DNA of 64,000 bases from Thiohalocapsa sp. ML1 (GCF_001469165.1 NZ_JABX01000001.1:248001-312000), one strand, 5' to 3'. Numbered from the stretch's first letter, positions 42,198-51,160 are shown. Notes: generated by a model not told the origin, from the letters alone. Numbers and translations: made by a program.

Positions 42198-42257
42198 AAC
42201 GGCCATGGCGAGCAGCGCCTTTCATCCTCCGGGGTGGCGTTGGTCGCCATGGCCGTT
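42198..42257. repeat. perfect 14-bp inverted repeat
   Basis: AACGGCCATGGCGA at 42198-42211 is the exact reverse complement of TCGCCATGGCCGTT at 42244-42257, with 32 bases between. It sits 16 bp beyond the regulator gene's stop and upstream of the SPFH paralogue. It could be a terminator-like stem (no T run), an operator or an mRNA stability element. Confidence 0.7.
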
Positions 42258-42272
42258 AGCCAACGCCTGCCA

Positions 42273-43220
42273 TCAACGCGCCGGGGCCGTCTGCAACCGG
42301 TGGCGCAGGGCGGTGGGCGTGAGCCCCCAATGGCCCTTGATGGCGCGCGTCAAGTCGCTGGTGCCGCGGTAGCCCACTTCCAGCGCGATGCTCTTGACCG
42401 GTAGCTGGGTCTCGGCGAGCAGCTCGCGCGCGCGCCGCAACCTGGACTCGCGCACGAAGCCGTAGACGGTGGTACCGAACAGGGTGCGAAAGCCCTTCGA
42501 CAACCGGGGCTGATTGGTGCCGACGAGGCTTGCCAGCTCATTCAGGGAGGGCGGTTCAGCCAGCCGTTCGCGCAGGATCTGCCGGGCGCGCATCAGTAAA
42601 GCCGCATCCGCGCGCGTCCCGGTCTTGCCCGCGGCACCGGGCACAGACTCATCCAACGGGCCGAAGCGCTGCTCGTAGCTGCGCAGCCGCGCCGACAAGG
42701 CGTGCCGGAGACGGGTCTGCTGCAACTGGGCCGTCACCCGGGCATGCAGCTCCGCCTCCGCCACGGGCTTGACCAGGTAATCGGCGGCGCCGAGCTCGAA
42801 GCAGCGAACCTTGTGCTCGGTGTCCCGATGGCCGGTCACCATCAGCACCGGGATCGCGGCGGTAGCGGTCGCCTGCTTCAGGCGCCGCAAGACCTCGAAG
42901 CCGTTGAGCCCGGGCAAGGACACGTCGAGCAGGATCAGGTCCGGCCGATGCTCGTCGGCGGCGGCGAGCGCCTCGGTGCCGGTCGCCGCGGTGCTGACGG
43001 CGAAGTCGTAGTCCCGCAGATGGGCGATGACAAGCTCAAGGCCGTCGAGCTGGTCATCGACCACCAGCAGGTGGGCGGGGTCTTCGACGCGCTCCAGGGG
43101 GGGCGGGGCGGCATCGAGGGGCGGCTCGGGCACCGGCGCGGCGCCGGTATCGACAACCACCGAAAACGGCTCGCCGACGGGGCGCCACTCGGCCACCGCT
43201 GCTGTGCTTGGATTGATCAT
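42273..43220 (-). CDS. response regulator with AraC-type DNA-binding domain
   Basis: A 315-residue regulator. Residues about 50-170 form a receiver domain (LLVVDDQLDGLEL; phosphoacceptor Asp in LILLDVSLPGLNGFEV; LVKPVAEAEL with the conserved Lys). Residues about 215-310 form an AraC/XylS helix-turn-helix pair (LNELASLVGTNQPRLSKGF; SIALEVGYRGTSDLTRAIKG). The ATG at 43218-43220 has a GAGAG element upstream. It faces the DUF697-SPFH operon across a 547-bp spacer, so it is the best candidate regulator of that module. No histidine kinase partner is intact nearby (the remnant at 40105-40656 could be its lost partner, speculative). Confidence 0.85.
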   Translation of the reverse strand: MINPSTAAVAEWRPVGEPFSVVVDTGAAPVPEPPLDAAPPPLERVEDPAHLLVVDDQLDGLELVIAHLRDYDFAVSTAATGTEALAAADEHRPDLILLDVSLPGLNGFEVLRRLKQATATAAIPVLMVTGHRDTEHKVRCFELGAADYLVKPVAEAELHARVTAQLQQTRLRHALSARLRSYEQRFGPLDESVPGAAGKTGTRADAALLMRARQILRERLAEPPSLNELASLVGTNQPRLSKGFRTLFGTTVYGFVRESRLRRARELLAETQLPVKSIALEVGYRGTSDLTRAIKGHWGLTPTALRHRLQTAPAR

Positions 43221-43767
43221 GCGCGCTCTCTTTATCTGTGATGGTCGCTCGATCGAAGTCCTGTACATACCGTCCTTCCTGGGGGACGGCCCGCTTGACA
43301 GGGCGGTCGGATGGGCACCGCCGCACGCGCGCAACGGCTGCGAAAGACGCAGCGGACACAGGCACCCATGTCAGCGTTTCCCGCATTATGCGGGCTGTAG
43401 TCAACCGGAACAGTCGGACTAGGGCTTACGTCGGCGGCTCCGGCTTGCGCTGGCCAAACTTCCCGTTGCGCCTGGCAAGCACCGGGCGCGGCGCCCGGCA
43501 CGGCAAATGACCGGGCGCGCCAGTAAGCCTCTGATATTTAAGATTGGAAGACGCTTCTTGACACCTTTTGGCGTGCGTCTTGTCCGCGCGAGCCTGCGTT
43601 GTGGTGCCCGGGGCGAGCGCTTACAGTCTTATACGCCTCACTGAACCAGCGCTGATCCAGCGTGTGCGGGACCATCCCGCGAGAACCCCCGTCGCTTCCC
43701 ACGTCTGCCGCGCGCATGCAGATGGCGCAGCGCGCGACAGCCCGGTGCCCACAGGAGCTCATTGCCG
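43221..43767. other. 547-bp divergent regulatory spacer
   Basis: No gene seen. It separates the regulator (minus) from the DUF697 gene (plus). A TTGACA hexamer lies at 43558-43563 in an AT-richer patch, but no matching -10 at 16-18 bp is clear. A perfect 8-bp palindromic arm pair CCGGGCGC-G-GCGCCCGG is at 43482-43498. The ribosome-binding site AGGAG at 43753-43757 precedes the DUF697 start. Confidence 0.5.
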
Positions 43768-44349
43768 ATGACCCACGAACACTCCGCGGCGCAAACGCAT
43801 GACGCCGAGGCCGGCGACACCGCCGGCGCAGACGGCTTGGAGCAGGAGATCGACGCCGCCGAGGCGGCGACGCTGCGCCGCCAGGCCGATGTCCGCATCA
43901 AGAACCATGTGCTGGTCGCGACGACGCTGGGCCTGGTGCCGCTGCCGTTGTTCGACCTGGCCCTGTTGGCGGGCAATCAGGTCGCGATGGTGCACGGCCT
44001 GTCCGGCCTCTACGGGGTGTCCTTCGACAAGCTCCGCACCCGCGCCATCGTCACCTCTTTGCTGGCCGGCAGCGCGCCGGTGCTGACCGTCGTAGGGCTG
44101 AGCTCCGGCGCCAAGCTGATGCCGGGTATCGGCTCGCTGCTCGGCAGCGGCAGCGTGGCCGTGGGCGGCGGGGCGCTGACCTACGCCGTGGGGCAGGTCT
44201 TCGTGCAGCACTTCGAAGGCGGCGGCAACCTGTTCGACGTCGATCTCAAGGCGATGCGCCGGCTGTTTGCGCGCAAGGTCAAAGAGGGCGAGGCGGCCGC
44301 GGCCGAGGCGCGGGCGGAAGCCGGCGAGCAGGCAGCGGCGGCGCCATGA
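43768..44349 (+). CDS. DUF697 membrane protein (paralogue A)
   Basis: A 193-residue protein with a Glu/Asp/Ala-rich N-tail, a DUF697-type core (about 45-160) that contains PLPLFDLALLAGNQ and two or three hydrophobic segments, ending QHFEGGGNLF, and a charged C-terminal helix. DUF697 proteins (YcjF-like) are membrane-associated and often next to GTPases or stress genes. The ATG at 43768 has AGGAG 10 bases upstream; a TTG six bases earlier is less likely. It is the first gene of the plus-strand run and is paralogous to the last gene (50235-50792). Confidence 0.8.
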   Translation: MTHEHSAAQTHDAEAGDTAGADGLEQEIDAAEAATLRRQADVRIKNHVLVATTLGLVPLPLFDLALLAGNQVAMVHGLSGLYGVSFDKLRTRAIVTSLLAGSAPVLTVVGLSSGAKLMPGIGSLLGSGSVAVGGGALTYAVGQVFVQHFEGGGNLFDVDLKAMRRLFARKVKEGEAAAAEARAEAGEQAAAAP

Positions 44350-44394
44350 TGCTCGGCGCACCGGGCGCGAACATCCGCTCAGGTCGCCCCTGAC

Positions 44395-45273
44395 GTGTCC
44401 CGGACCGACGCCCAAGCCGAGCCGGCCGCCCGGGCTGACGAGCGCTCGCCGCTCGGGCGCTGGCTCGGCCGGCGGCTGCCGGTGCTGTTGGTTACGGTGT
44501 TGCTGCTGGTGCTCGTCTCCGCGCTGCTCTGGCGGCGTATCTTCATTTCCATCGAGCCCGGCGAGACCGGCGTGCTGTATCGGTTCTTCACCGGCACCGT
44601 GACCCAACGGGTCTATCCGGAGGGTCTCCACATCATCCCACCCTGGGACACCATGGTGCCCTACGAGACCCGCCGTCAGGTGGTCATGCACGAGCTCGAC
44701 GTGCTGTCGGTGCGCGGGTTGCCGGTGCACCTGGAGCTGGCCATCCGCTACCAGCCGCAGGTGGAGCAGCTCGGGCTGCTGCACCAGCGTGTCGGCCCCG
44801 ACTACGCCGACCGGGTGGTGGTGCCGCAGGCCGAATCCGTGCTGCGCCGCGAGCTGTCCCGCTTCTCGGCGGAGCAGATCTACACCAACGAGAACGGGCT
44901 GCTCGGCGCCGCCGTGCTGCTGGCCCGCGACGAGGTGGGCCGCAACTTCGTCGAGGCCGACGACATCGTCATCCGCAGCATCAGCCTGCCGGAGCGGGTC
45001 ACCGCCGCCATCGAGGACAAGCTGCAGCAGCGCCAGCTGCTGGCCTCCTATGACTTCCGCTTGGACACCGCCCATCGCGAGGCCGAGCGCAAGCGCACGG
45101 AGGCCACCGGCATACGGGACTTCCAGGCCACGGTAGACGCGTCGCTCACACCGCGCCTGCTGCGCCACGAGGGCATCCGCGCGGCCCGGGACCTGGCGAC
45201 GTCCGACAACGCCCGGGTCGTGATCATCGGTTCGGACGAAGGCGGCCTGCCGCTGGTGCCGGGCGGGCGCTGA
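44395..45273 (+). CDS. SPFH/Band 7 membrane protein (paralogue A)
   Basis: A 292-residue HflC/prohibitin-like protein starting at GTG 44395. One membrane helix (about 29-46) is followed by an SPFH domain: GVLYRFFTGT, EGLHIIPPWDTMVPYETR, LAIRYQPQVEQLG, VVVPQAESVLRREL, then HREAERKRTEATG coiled coil. It shares LDVLS, IRYQP, RVGP and VVVPQ.ESVLR with the minus-strand paralogue. SPFH proteins form ring or cage assemblies in the inner membrane that scaffold proteases or transporters. The next gene begins 2 bp after its stop. Confidence 0.85.
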   Translation: MSRTDAQAEPAARADERSPLGRWLGRRLPVLLVTVLLLVLVSALLWRRIFISIEPGETGVLYRFFTGTVTQRVYPEGLHIIPPWDTMVPYETRRQVVMHELDVLSVRGLPVHLELAIRYQPQVEQLGLLHQRVGPDYADRVVVPQAESVLRRELSRFSAEQIYTNENGLLGAAVLLARDEVGRNFVEADDIVIRSISLPERVTAAIEDKLQQRQLLASYDFRLDTAHREAERKRTEATGIRDFQATVDASLTPRLLRHEGIRAARDLATSDNARVVIIGSDEGGLPLVPGGR

Positions 45274-45275
45274 TC

Positions 45276-47465
45276 GTGCTTGCGCGCGACCGGGCCGTCA
45301 CAGCGGGCGCGCGCGCCGAGCGCCGCGCCTATCCCGCGGCGCGCGCCGGCGTTCTGGCGCTGCTGTGCGCAGCACTCGCGCTGACGGGCTGCGGCCGCGA
45401 GTACACCGGCATGGGCGACGCGCGCGCGGCCTATGCGCGTGCCGGCGTCGGCCCCGTCGTCATCGCCGCGGTGGAGGACCCGCTCGGGCCCAGCTTCGTG
45501 CAGGGCATCGAACTGGCCGTGCGGGAGATCAACGCCGGCGGCGGGCTGCTCGGGCGGCCGGTGCAGATCCGCCGCTTCCCGGGCGGCGCCGACCTGCGCC
45601 AGGCGCGCCGCTCGGCCATCGCCGCCGCGCAGGACCCCCGCGTTTCGGCGGTGCTCGGGCACCGGACCTCCGAGCTGGCGGTGCCGCTGTCGGTGATCTA
45701 CGAGCGCGCGAGCGTGCTGTTCATGCCATCGTTCGCCACTGCCGAGCAGCTCACCCGGCACGGCTTCGACTTCGTGCTGCGCACCTTGCCGGACAATGCC
45801 GCCATGGCGGCGCAGACAGCCAGCGTCGCGAAGCTGTTCGGCCATGCACGCATCGCCGTGCTGCACAGCCGCGACGACTATGCGCGCGAGCTGGCCTTCC
45901 TGTTCGAAGACGAGGCGAGGGCGCGGGGCCTGCGCATCGTCTTCGGCGCGTCCTTCTTCGCCGCGGAGACCAATTACCGTGGCCTGCTCGGGCAGCTCAA
46001 TGGCGTCGATTTCGACGCCGTTTATCTCTCCACCGAGCATCTCTCCGGCGCCCGCCTGGTGCGTCAACTGCGCGAGCTCGGCTTTGTACAGCCGGTATTC
46101 GGCTCCGATCGGCTCGCGTACGGCCGCTACGAGGAGCTTGCCGGGGACGCCGGCGACCGTACCGTGGCGCCCGGCGTCTACGACGTCCACACGCCCGGAC
46201 CGCGCAACCGCGCCTTCGTCGCCGCCTTCCGCGCGGCCTACGACGTTGCGCCGGACCAGTCCGCCGCCCAGGGCTACGACACGGCGCGGCTGTTCGCGGA
46301 CATCGTCCGCACCGCCGGCAGCACCGAGCCCCGGGTGCTCGCCACCACGGCCCGCTACGCGCCGCCGCGGGCCGGCGTCACGGGCATCTTCGCCCATGAT
46401 CCGCAGGGCAATGTCTACGGCAAGCTGTTCGAGTTTCGGGTGCTGCGCTTCGACCGCTGGTGGCCGCTGCCCGGCGTCACGGCGCCCTACCGGCTCGCCA
46501 GCTTCCGCGCCGCGCGCCAGGAGATGGCCCGGGAGCAGGCCCAGCAGGTGCAGACGCCCGCACCGGCCCCCGGGGCGATGCCCGACGTGGCCACAGCACC
46601 CGAGGCCGCCGGCAACGCGGCGCCGAGCCCTGTCGCCGCCGAGCCGCCGCCCGCCGCCGACGCCGAGCGCGCGACGGCCGCGGCCCCTGACGCCGAGCCG
46701 GATCTCCAGGCAATGACCAGCGCCCGGCTCAGCACCGCCGAGCGCAACCGCATCTGGCTCACGCTCGCGCACGAGATCCTGGGCTTCGAGCGACTGGGTC
46801 TGGTGGTACCGCGGACGAGCGCCGGCGGCGCCGCGGTCGGGCTCGCGCGCACCCTGGCGGACGCGCGTGGCTTCACCGTGGACATCTGCGAGCTGCCGGC
46901 GCCGGACGCGCACGCTGCGGAGCCGCTGAACGCCATCGAGCTGACCCGGCGGGAACGGGCGGGGATTTCCGCGGATAATCCCGTCGAGCAGGCCGCCGTG
47001 CGCTGCTGGACGCGCCTGGCGCGCGACACCGATGCGATGCTCGTGGTGCCGGATTCCGGCCTCCGCCCGGGGCTGGTGCGGCGCCTGAACCGCACCCTGC
47101 GCAGCTTCGGCGTGCCGGCCTTTGCGCTGGCGCAATCCCTGGACACCGACCTGGGCCTGACCCTGGCGCTGGTGGCGTCCGGGGTCGACCTCGACGACCC
47201 GCAAGTGGCGCTGCGCTTCAACGGGGTGCTCAAGGGCTTGCGGGTGAGCGCGCTCAATCGCCAACTGACCAACCTGCCGGCGGTGAGTGCGGACCTCGAC
47301 GCCTTTGCGGAGCTGGGCATTCGGCCCGATCCCAGGTTGCTGAGCTTAGTCTCCCGCGCCATCGAGCCCGCTTTGTTGACCCCCGCGCAAACCGCACCAA
47401 CCGCCGCCGGCGCTGATGCCGCCGCGCCGGCCGCCGGGGCCGCCGGGGCCGCCGCCAACGACTGA
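45276..47465 (+). CDS. two-domain substrate-binding lipoprotein
   Basis: A 729-residue exported protein. A hydrophobic signal ends in lipobox LTGC (acylated Cys39). Residues about 57-410 are a periplasmic-binding fold of the branched-chain amino acid/amide type (VVIAAVEDPLGPSFVQGIEL; GGGLLGRPVQ; YDTARLFADIV). After an Ala/Pro linker (430-480) a second domain (about 490-690) resembles ABC_sub_bind/TrpX (ELPAP; VPDSGLRPG; LNRTLRSFGVPAFAL; LPAVSADLDAF). Start is GTG at 45276. No permease or ATPase of an ABC transporter is encoded nearby, so it is perhaps a sensor rather than a transporter part. Confidence 0.78.
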   Translation: MLARDRAVTAGARAERRAYPAARAGVLALLCAALALTGCGREYTGMGDARAAYARAGVGPVVIAAVEDPLGPSFVQGIELAVREINAGGGLLGRPVQIRRFPGGADLRQARRSAIAAAQDPRVSAVLGHRTSELAVPLSVIYERASVLFMPSFATAEQLTRHGFDFVLRTLPDNAAMAAQTASVAKLFGHARIAVLHSRDDYARELAFLFEDEARARGLRIVFGASFFAAETNYRGLLGQLNGVDFDAVYLSTEHLSGARLVRQLRELGFVQPVFGSDRLAYGRYEELAGDAGDRTVAPGVYDVHTPGPRNRAFVAAFRAAYDVAPDQSAAQGYDTARLFADIVRTAGSTEPRVLATTARYAPPRAGVTGIFAHDPQGNVYGKLFEFRVLRFDRWWPLPGVTAPYRLASFRAARQEMAREQAQQVQTPAPAPGAMPDVATAPEAAGNAAPSPVAAEPPPAADAERATAAAPDAEPDLQAMTSARLSTAERNRIWLTLAHEILGFERLGLVVPRTSAGGAAVGLARTLADARGFTVDICELPAPDAHAAEPLNAIELTRRERAGISADNPVEQAAVRCWTRLARDTDAMLVVPDSGLRPGLVRRLNRTLRSFGVPAFALAQSLDTDLGLTLALVASGVDLDDPQVALRFNGVLKGLRVSALNRQLTNLPAVSADLDAFAELGIRPDPRLLSLVSRAIEPALLTPAQTAPTAAGADAAAPAAGAAGAAAND

Positions 47466-47479
47466 CGACAACCGCCATC

Positions 47480-47683
47480 ATGCCCAACTACCATGTCCTC
47501 CTGATCGTTGCTGTCTACCTCACCGCCGCGGTGCTGGTGGCCCTTCTCGGGCGCCGGCGCAAATGGGGCTATTGGGGCTATCTCTGGTCCTCAATCCTGT
47601 TCACGCCGCTGTTTGGTTTCCTGTTCGTGCTCGCCGCAGATCCGCCGCCGAAGAAGGCGCGCGGCCGGGAGCAGGCGCAATGA
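47480..47683 (+). CDS. small membrane protein
   Basis: A 67-residue protein with two hydrophobic stretches (HVLLIVAVYLTAAVLVALLG and SSILFTPLFGFLFVLAA), a basic RRRK loop between and a Lys/Arg tail. It looks like a two-helix hairpin membrane peptide. The start ATG is at 47480 and the stop overlaps the next gene by ATGA (47680-47683), so translation is coupled. No family recognised. Confidence 0.7.
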   Translation: MPNYHVLLIVAVYLTAAVLVALLGRRRKWGYWGYLWSSILFTPLFGFLFVLAADPPPKKARGREQAQ

Positions 47684-49455
47684 CAGGTTCGGCTTCAACG
47701 CAGCCCGCGTCTCGCCCGTACACACGGTGCCAGGCGCCGATGCGGGGGCGGCGGTTGGCCATTTGGGTGCTGCTGGCGGCCCTGCTGCCCGTGCCGGTCG
47801 GCCTCGCGCAGGCACCCGAAGATGATCCGAGCGCTGGCGCGGAGTCCGCGGAGTCCGCCGAGCCGTCGCCCGAGGAGGTCCTGGCGACGCTGCGACAGCA
47901 GCTTAACGGCATGGATCAGGGCATCAAGACGCTGCAGGAGCAGACGGCGCAGAACCGCGCGGCGATCGCCGGGCAGTCCGAGCGCCTCGACGCCGAGATG
48001 AAGCGCATGGATCCCATCTCGCTGCGGCTCGACTCCCTCTCCAAGCAGTTGGAGCAGGCCCAAGACCTGCTGGAAGCGCACGAGGCACGCATCGAGGACA
48101 ACTCGGTGAAGCTCTACGAGACGCTGATGGGGATCGACGACAACCAGCAGTCGATGATGGCCCTGCAGGTGCAGATTCAACGCACGGAGCGCAGCGTTCA
48201 GGCGGCGCTGGCCGAGCCGGCGGCGGGGCAACCGGAAGCCGCCGGCGCCCCCGAGACCGCGGATGAGCGCGGCGACGCCGACGTGTCGTTGCTGCCCTTT
48301 GCGCTCGGGCTGCTGCTGCCGGCGGGGATCCTGCTCTACCCCATGGCGCGCTCGCGCACGAGCGCCCCGGCAGCGGCACCGGCCGGTGCACCGCCGGGCG
48401 GCCTGCTGCTTGCGCTGGTGGGTGCGGTGCTCGGCTTCGTGCTGGTGGGCATCGGCATTCGCGATGGCGCCAGCCTGGGCGGCATCATGGGCACGCCTTT
48501 GGCCTTTCTGCCGGAGCTCTTCGCGCTGTCGCCCGACGCCCCGCCGCCCGCCGTCGCCGCGCCGCTGCTCGCACAGCTTCCGTTGGTGGCGGCCATGGCC
48601 GTGCTGGCGGCGGTGACCGTCGGCACACGCCTCACGGCCGTCGGCGGTCTGCTGGTGGGCCTCGCCGTCGGCGCGCTGCTGCTGCCGCTGTTCGGCCATT
48701 GGAGCGGTGCCGCCGCCGGCTGGCTCGCCGCGCTCGGCTTCACCGACAGCGGCGCCGTGGTCGGCACCGCGCTGGTGGGCGGCGGCGCGGCGCTGGGGCT
48801 CGCCTTCGGCCTCGGCCGCGCCGGCGTCGGACGCTCGCGGGACCAAGCTGCCGACGGCCCCGGTCGCGAGCCCGCGCTCCTGGTGGTCGCGGTGCTGCTC
48901 ATCTGGATCGGCTGGCTGGAGCCGCAGGTCGCCGCGGCGCCCGACGCCGCCACCGCGCTGGTGCTGGCGAGCTGGGCCGCCGCGGCGGGGGCACTCGTGG
49001 TCGCGGCGCTGTTCAACGCGCTGCTGCGCGGCGGGGCCGGGCGGCTGGACGCCCTGCCGGCCGCGCTGCTGGCGGGCATCATCGCCGCGCCCGCGGCGGC
49101 GGCGTCGGGAATGGCCGTACCGCTCATCTTCGGTGCCCTGGTGGGGCTGCTGCACGGGTTGCTCGCGCGCGCCTTGCAGGGCGCTGATCCCGCCCGGGAG
49201 CTGGCGGCGGGCTTCGCCATCGCCGGCCTCGCCGCGGCCCTGGCACCGGCACTGGTGGGGCCGGACGGCTTCCTGTTCGTGCCGGTGGCCGAGGCCCTGC
49301 CGGTGCAGTTGCTGGGCGCGGGTGCGGCGCTGGTGCTGGGCTTAGGTGGCGGCCTGTCCATGGGGCTGTTGCTGCGCTTGCTGCCCGGGCTGTTGTCGCG
49401 ACGCCCGATCGACGTGGCGCCGGCACCGAGCCCCGCAGCCGCCGCAGCGGCTTGA
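47680..49455 (+). CDS. coiled-coil protein with Amt-like polytopic membrane domain
   Basis: A 591-residue protein. A signal or first membrane helix lies at about 24-43, a Gln/Glu-rich coiled coil at about 65-185 (QLNGMDQGIKTLQEQ), and then about ten hydrophobic segments. The membrane part has an Amt/Rh-like order (VGGLLVGLAVG; VLLIWIGWLEPQVA; AALLAGIIAAPAAAASG; FGALVGLLHGL), but the paired pore histidines are not visible. A degenerate ammonium-transporter fold is my inference. Start ATG at 47680 by ATGA overlap. It may be a receptor or scaffold rather than a channel. Confidence 0.65.
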   Translation: MTGSASTQPASRPYTRCQAPMRGRRLAIWVLLAALLPVPVGLAQAPEDDPSAGAESAESAEPSPEEVLATLRQQLNGMDQGIKTLQEQTAQNRAAIAGQSERLDAEMKRMDPISLRLDSLSKQLEQAQDLLEAHEARIEDNSVKLYETLMGIDDNQQSMMALQVQIQRTERSVQAALAEPAAGQPEAAGAPETADERGDADVSLLPFALGLLLPAGILLYPMARSRTSAPAAAPAGAPPGGLLLALVGAVLGFVLVGIGIRDGASLGGIMGTPLAFLPELFALSPDAPPPAVAAPLLAQLPLVAAMAVLAAVTVGTRLTAVGGLLVGLAVGALLLPLFGHWSGAAAGWLAALGFTDSGAVVGTALVGGGAALGLAFGLGRAGVGRSRDQAADGPGREPALLVVAVLLIWIGWLEPQVAAAPDAATALVLASWAAAAGALVVAALFNALLRGGAGRLDALPAALLAGIIAAPAAAASGMAVPLIFGALVGLLHGLLARALQGADPARELAAGFAIAGLAAALAPALVGPDGFLFVPVAEALPVQLLGAGAALVLGLGGGLSMGLLLRLLPGLLSRRPIDVAPAPSPAAAAAA

Positions 49456-49462
49456 CTCACCC

Positions 49463-50251
49463 ATGCTCTGGTGGGGCAAGCTCTTCGCCGGCGGCCTGGC
49501 TGGGCTCATCGGCGGGCCCATCGCGGCCTTCGCCGCGGTGGGCGTCGGCCACCAGTTGGACCGGGATCTGGCCGGGCTGATCCGCGCCTATGCGCCGGTG
49601 CGCGACCCCGGCCAGCGCGAGCGGCGCATCTGGCGGCGGCGCACGGCCCTGTTCAGCGTCGCCGGGGCGCTGGTGCGCACCGCCGAGCTGGCGCCGGCGC
49701 AACGCGCCGCGGTGCTGGAAGGCCTGCTCGCGGACGAGGAACTGGATGCCGCCGCGCGCGCGCGGGCGCAGGCGCTGTTCCGCGACGGGCAGCGGGCGGA
49801 CTTTCCACTGTCGGCGGTGCTGAGCCAATTCCGCCGCAGCTTCCAGCGCCGGCCGGACATTGCGCTCGGCTTCATCGCCACCCTGATGCCGCTGGTGGAC
49901 GACCTCGACGCGGCCGCACCGGCGCGGGCACTGCTGCGTGACATCGCCGCCCGGCTCGGCGTCACGCCCCGCCGGCTGGGGCGCTTCGAGGCCGCTTGGC
50001 GGGCGCAACGTTCCCGGACGCCGGCTGCCGACGGCGGGCTGTCCAAAGGGGAGGCAGCGCGCATTCTGGGCGTGACGACCAATGCATCCCGCGACGAGGT
50101 GACGCGCGCCTACCGCAGGCTGCTGAGCCGCCATCATCCGGACAAGCTCGCCCACCGCGACCCCGCGCCCGAGGCGCTGGCCGAGGCCGCCCGGCGCACC
50201 GATCAGATCCGCAAGGCCTACCGGAGGTTGCGCCGTGACTGGACCGACTGA
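49463..50251 (+). CDS. djlA: TerB/DjlA-type DnaJ-domain membrane protein
   Basis: A 262-residue protein. An N-terminal membrane helix with Gly-rich face (LFAGGLAGLIGGPIAAF), a TerB-like helical middle (about 55-185; VAGALVRTAELAPAQRAAV) and a C-terminal J domain (about 197-262) with RRLLSRHHPDKLAHRDP containing the HPD tripeptide. This is the architecture of DjlA, a membrane-bound DnaK co-chaperone that stimulates envelope-stress signalling. The start ATG at 49463 lies 8 bp after the previous stop, and the gene overlaps the next by 17 bp. Confidence 0.85.
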   Translation: MLWWGKLFAGGLAGLIGGPIAAFAAVGVGHQLDRDLAGLIRAYAPVRDPGQRERRIWRRRTALFSVAGALVRTAELAPAQRAAVLEGLLADEELDAAARARAQALFRDGQRADFPLSAVLSQFRRSFQRRPDIALGFIATLMPLVDDLDAAAPARALLRDIAARLGVTPRRLGRFEAAWRAQRSRTPAADGGLSKGEAARILGVTTNASRDEVTRAYRRLLSRHHPDKLAHRDPAPEALAEAARRTDQIRKAYRRLRRDWTD

Positions 50252-50792
50252 GCCCGAGGCGCCCGAGGCGCCCGACATCGGCGCCGACCATGCCCTGAGC
50301 CCGGACGTGCGCCTGGCCGTGGCGGAGTCGCGCCGCACCCGCGCCGAGGCGGAGAGCATCATCCGCGACTATGTCATCCTCGGCAGCACCCTGAGCATGG
50401 CACCGCTGCCGCTCATCGACGGCATCCTGCTGTTCAATCTCCAGTTCAATCTCATCGGCCGCCTGGCGGACCATTACGGCCTACCCTTCGACCCGTTCTA
50501 CCGGGGCATCGCCGCGTCGGTGGTGACGGGCGCACTGCCGGTGCTGGCGACGGGTCTCGGCCTGTCCGCGCTGAAGCTCTGGCCCGGCTTCGGCGCGCTC
50601 GGCGCCGCCGCCACGCTGTCCACGCTGGCGGGGCTGGTGAGCTATGCCACCGGCAAGGTCCTGATGGAGCATTTCGAGGCCGGCGGCACGCTGGAGAATC
50701 TCTCGTCACGCGCCTTTCGCATGCGGTTCCGGCGGGCGCTGCGTGAAGGGCGGCCGGGCATGCAAGCGCTACTGGCCGGCCGCCCGGCCTGA
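50235..50792 (+). CDS. DUF697 membrane protein (paralogue B)
   Basis: A 185-residue paralogue of the protein at 43768-44349. It has the same order: acidic N-tail, MAPLPLIDGILLFNLQ, GIAASVVTGALPVLATG, hydrophobic Gly/Ala segments and MEHFEAGGTLENL, then a basic helix. It starts at GTG 50235 inside the djlA end (17-bp overlap). It closes the plus-strand run; beyond it a repeat-rich spacer follows. Confidence 0.8.
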   Translation: MTGPTEPEAPEAPDIGADHALSPDVRLAVAESRRTRAEAESIIRDYVILGSTLSMAPLPLIDGILLFNLQFNLIGRLADHYGLPFDPFYRGIAASVVTGALPVLATGLGLSALKLWPGFGALGAAATLSTLAGLVSYATGKVLMEHFEAGGTLENLSSRAFRMRFRRALREGRPGMQALLAGRPA

Positions 50793-51048
50793 GCGGACGC
50801 GGGGGGCAATGCGGGGAACCCAGTGCCGGCAAGATGCCGGCGCTCCCGCCCCGCGGCGCCCGGAGTCGCGTTGCCGGGAGCCTGGGCCGCCGTTGCCATG
50901 GCCGACACCCGCCGTCGGGCCAGGCCCCGGGCAGCGATTCCCCGTACTCTCCGGCGCAGGTCCAGTGCTCGGAGCCATGCCGGCGGGGAGCGGTTGATCG
51001 TCGAGGGGGAGGCCCGGCCTGACGCCTGCAAGCACGAGGCTGCGAGAC

Positions 51049-51099
51049 GGGAAGCTGGAGCTTCCCAGGCCGGGGTTGCCAAGCTGGAGCTTGGCAACC
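51049..51099. repeat. two adjacent TGGA-loop hairpins
   Basis: GGGAAGC-TGGA-GCTTCCC at 51049-51066 is followed by GGTTGCCAAGC-TGGA-GCTTGGCAACC at 51074-51099. Both stems are perfect (7 and 11 bp) with the same four-base loop. They belong to the AAGCTGGAGCTT type of intergenic repeat. Confidence 0.8.
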
Positions 51100-51160
51100 A
51101 GGGCGACTAGGGCGACTAGGGCACTCCCGTCTCCGACGCTCCCGGTCAGCCGCCCCTTAG

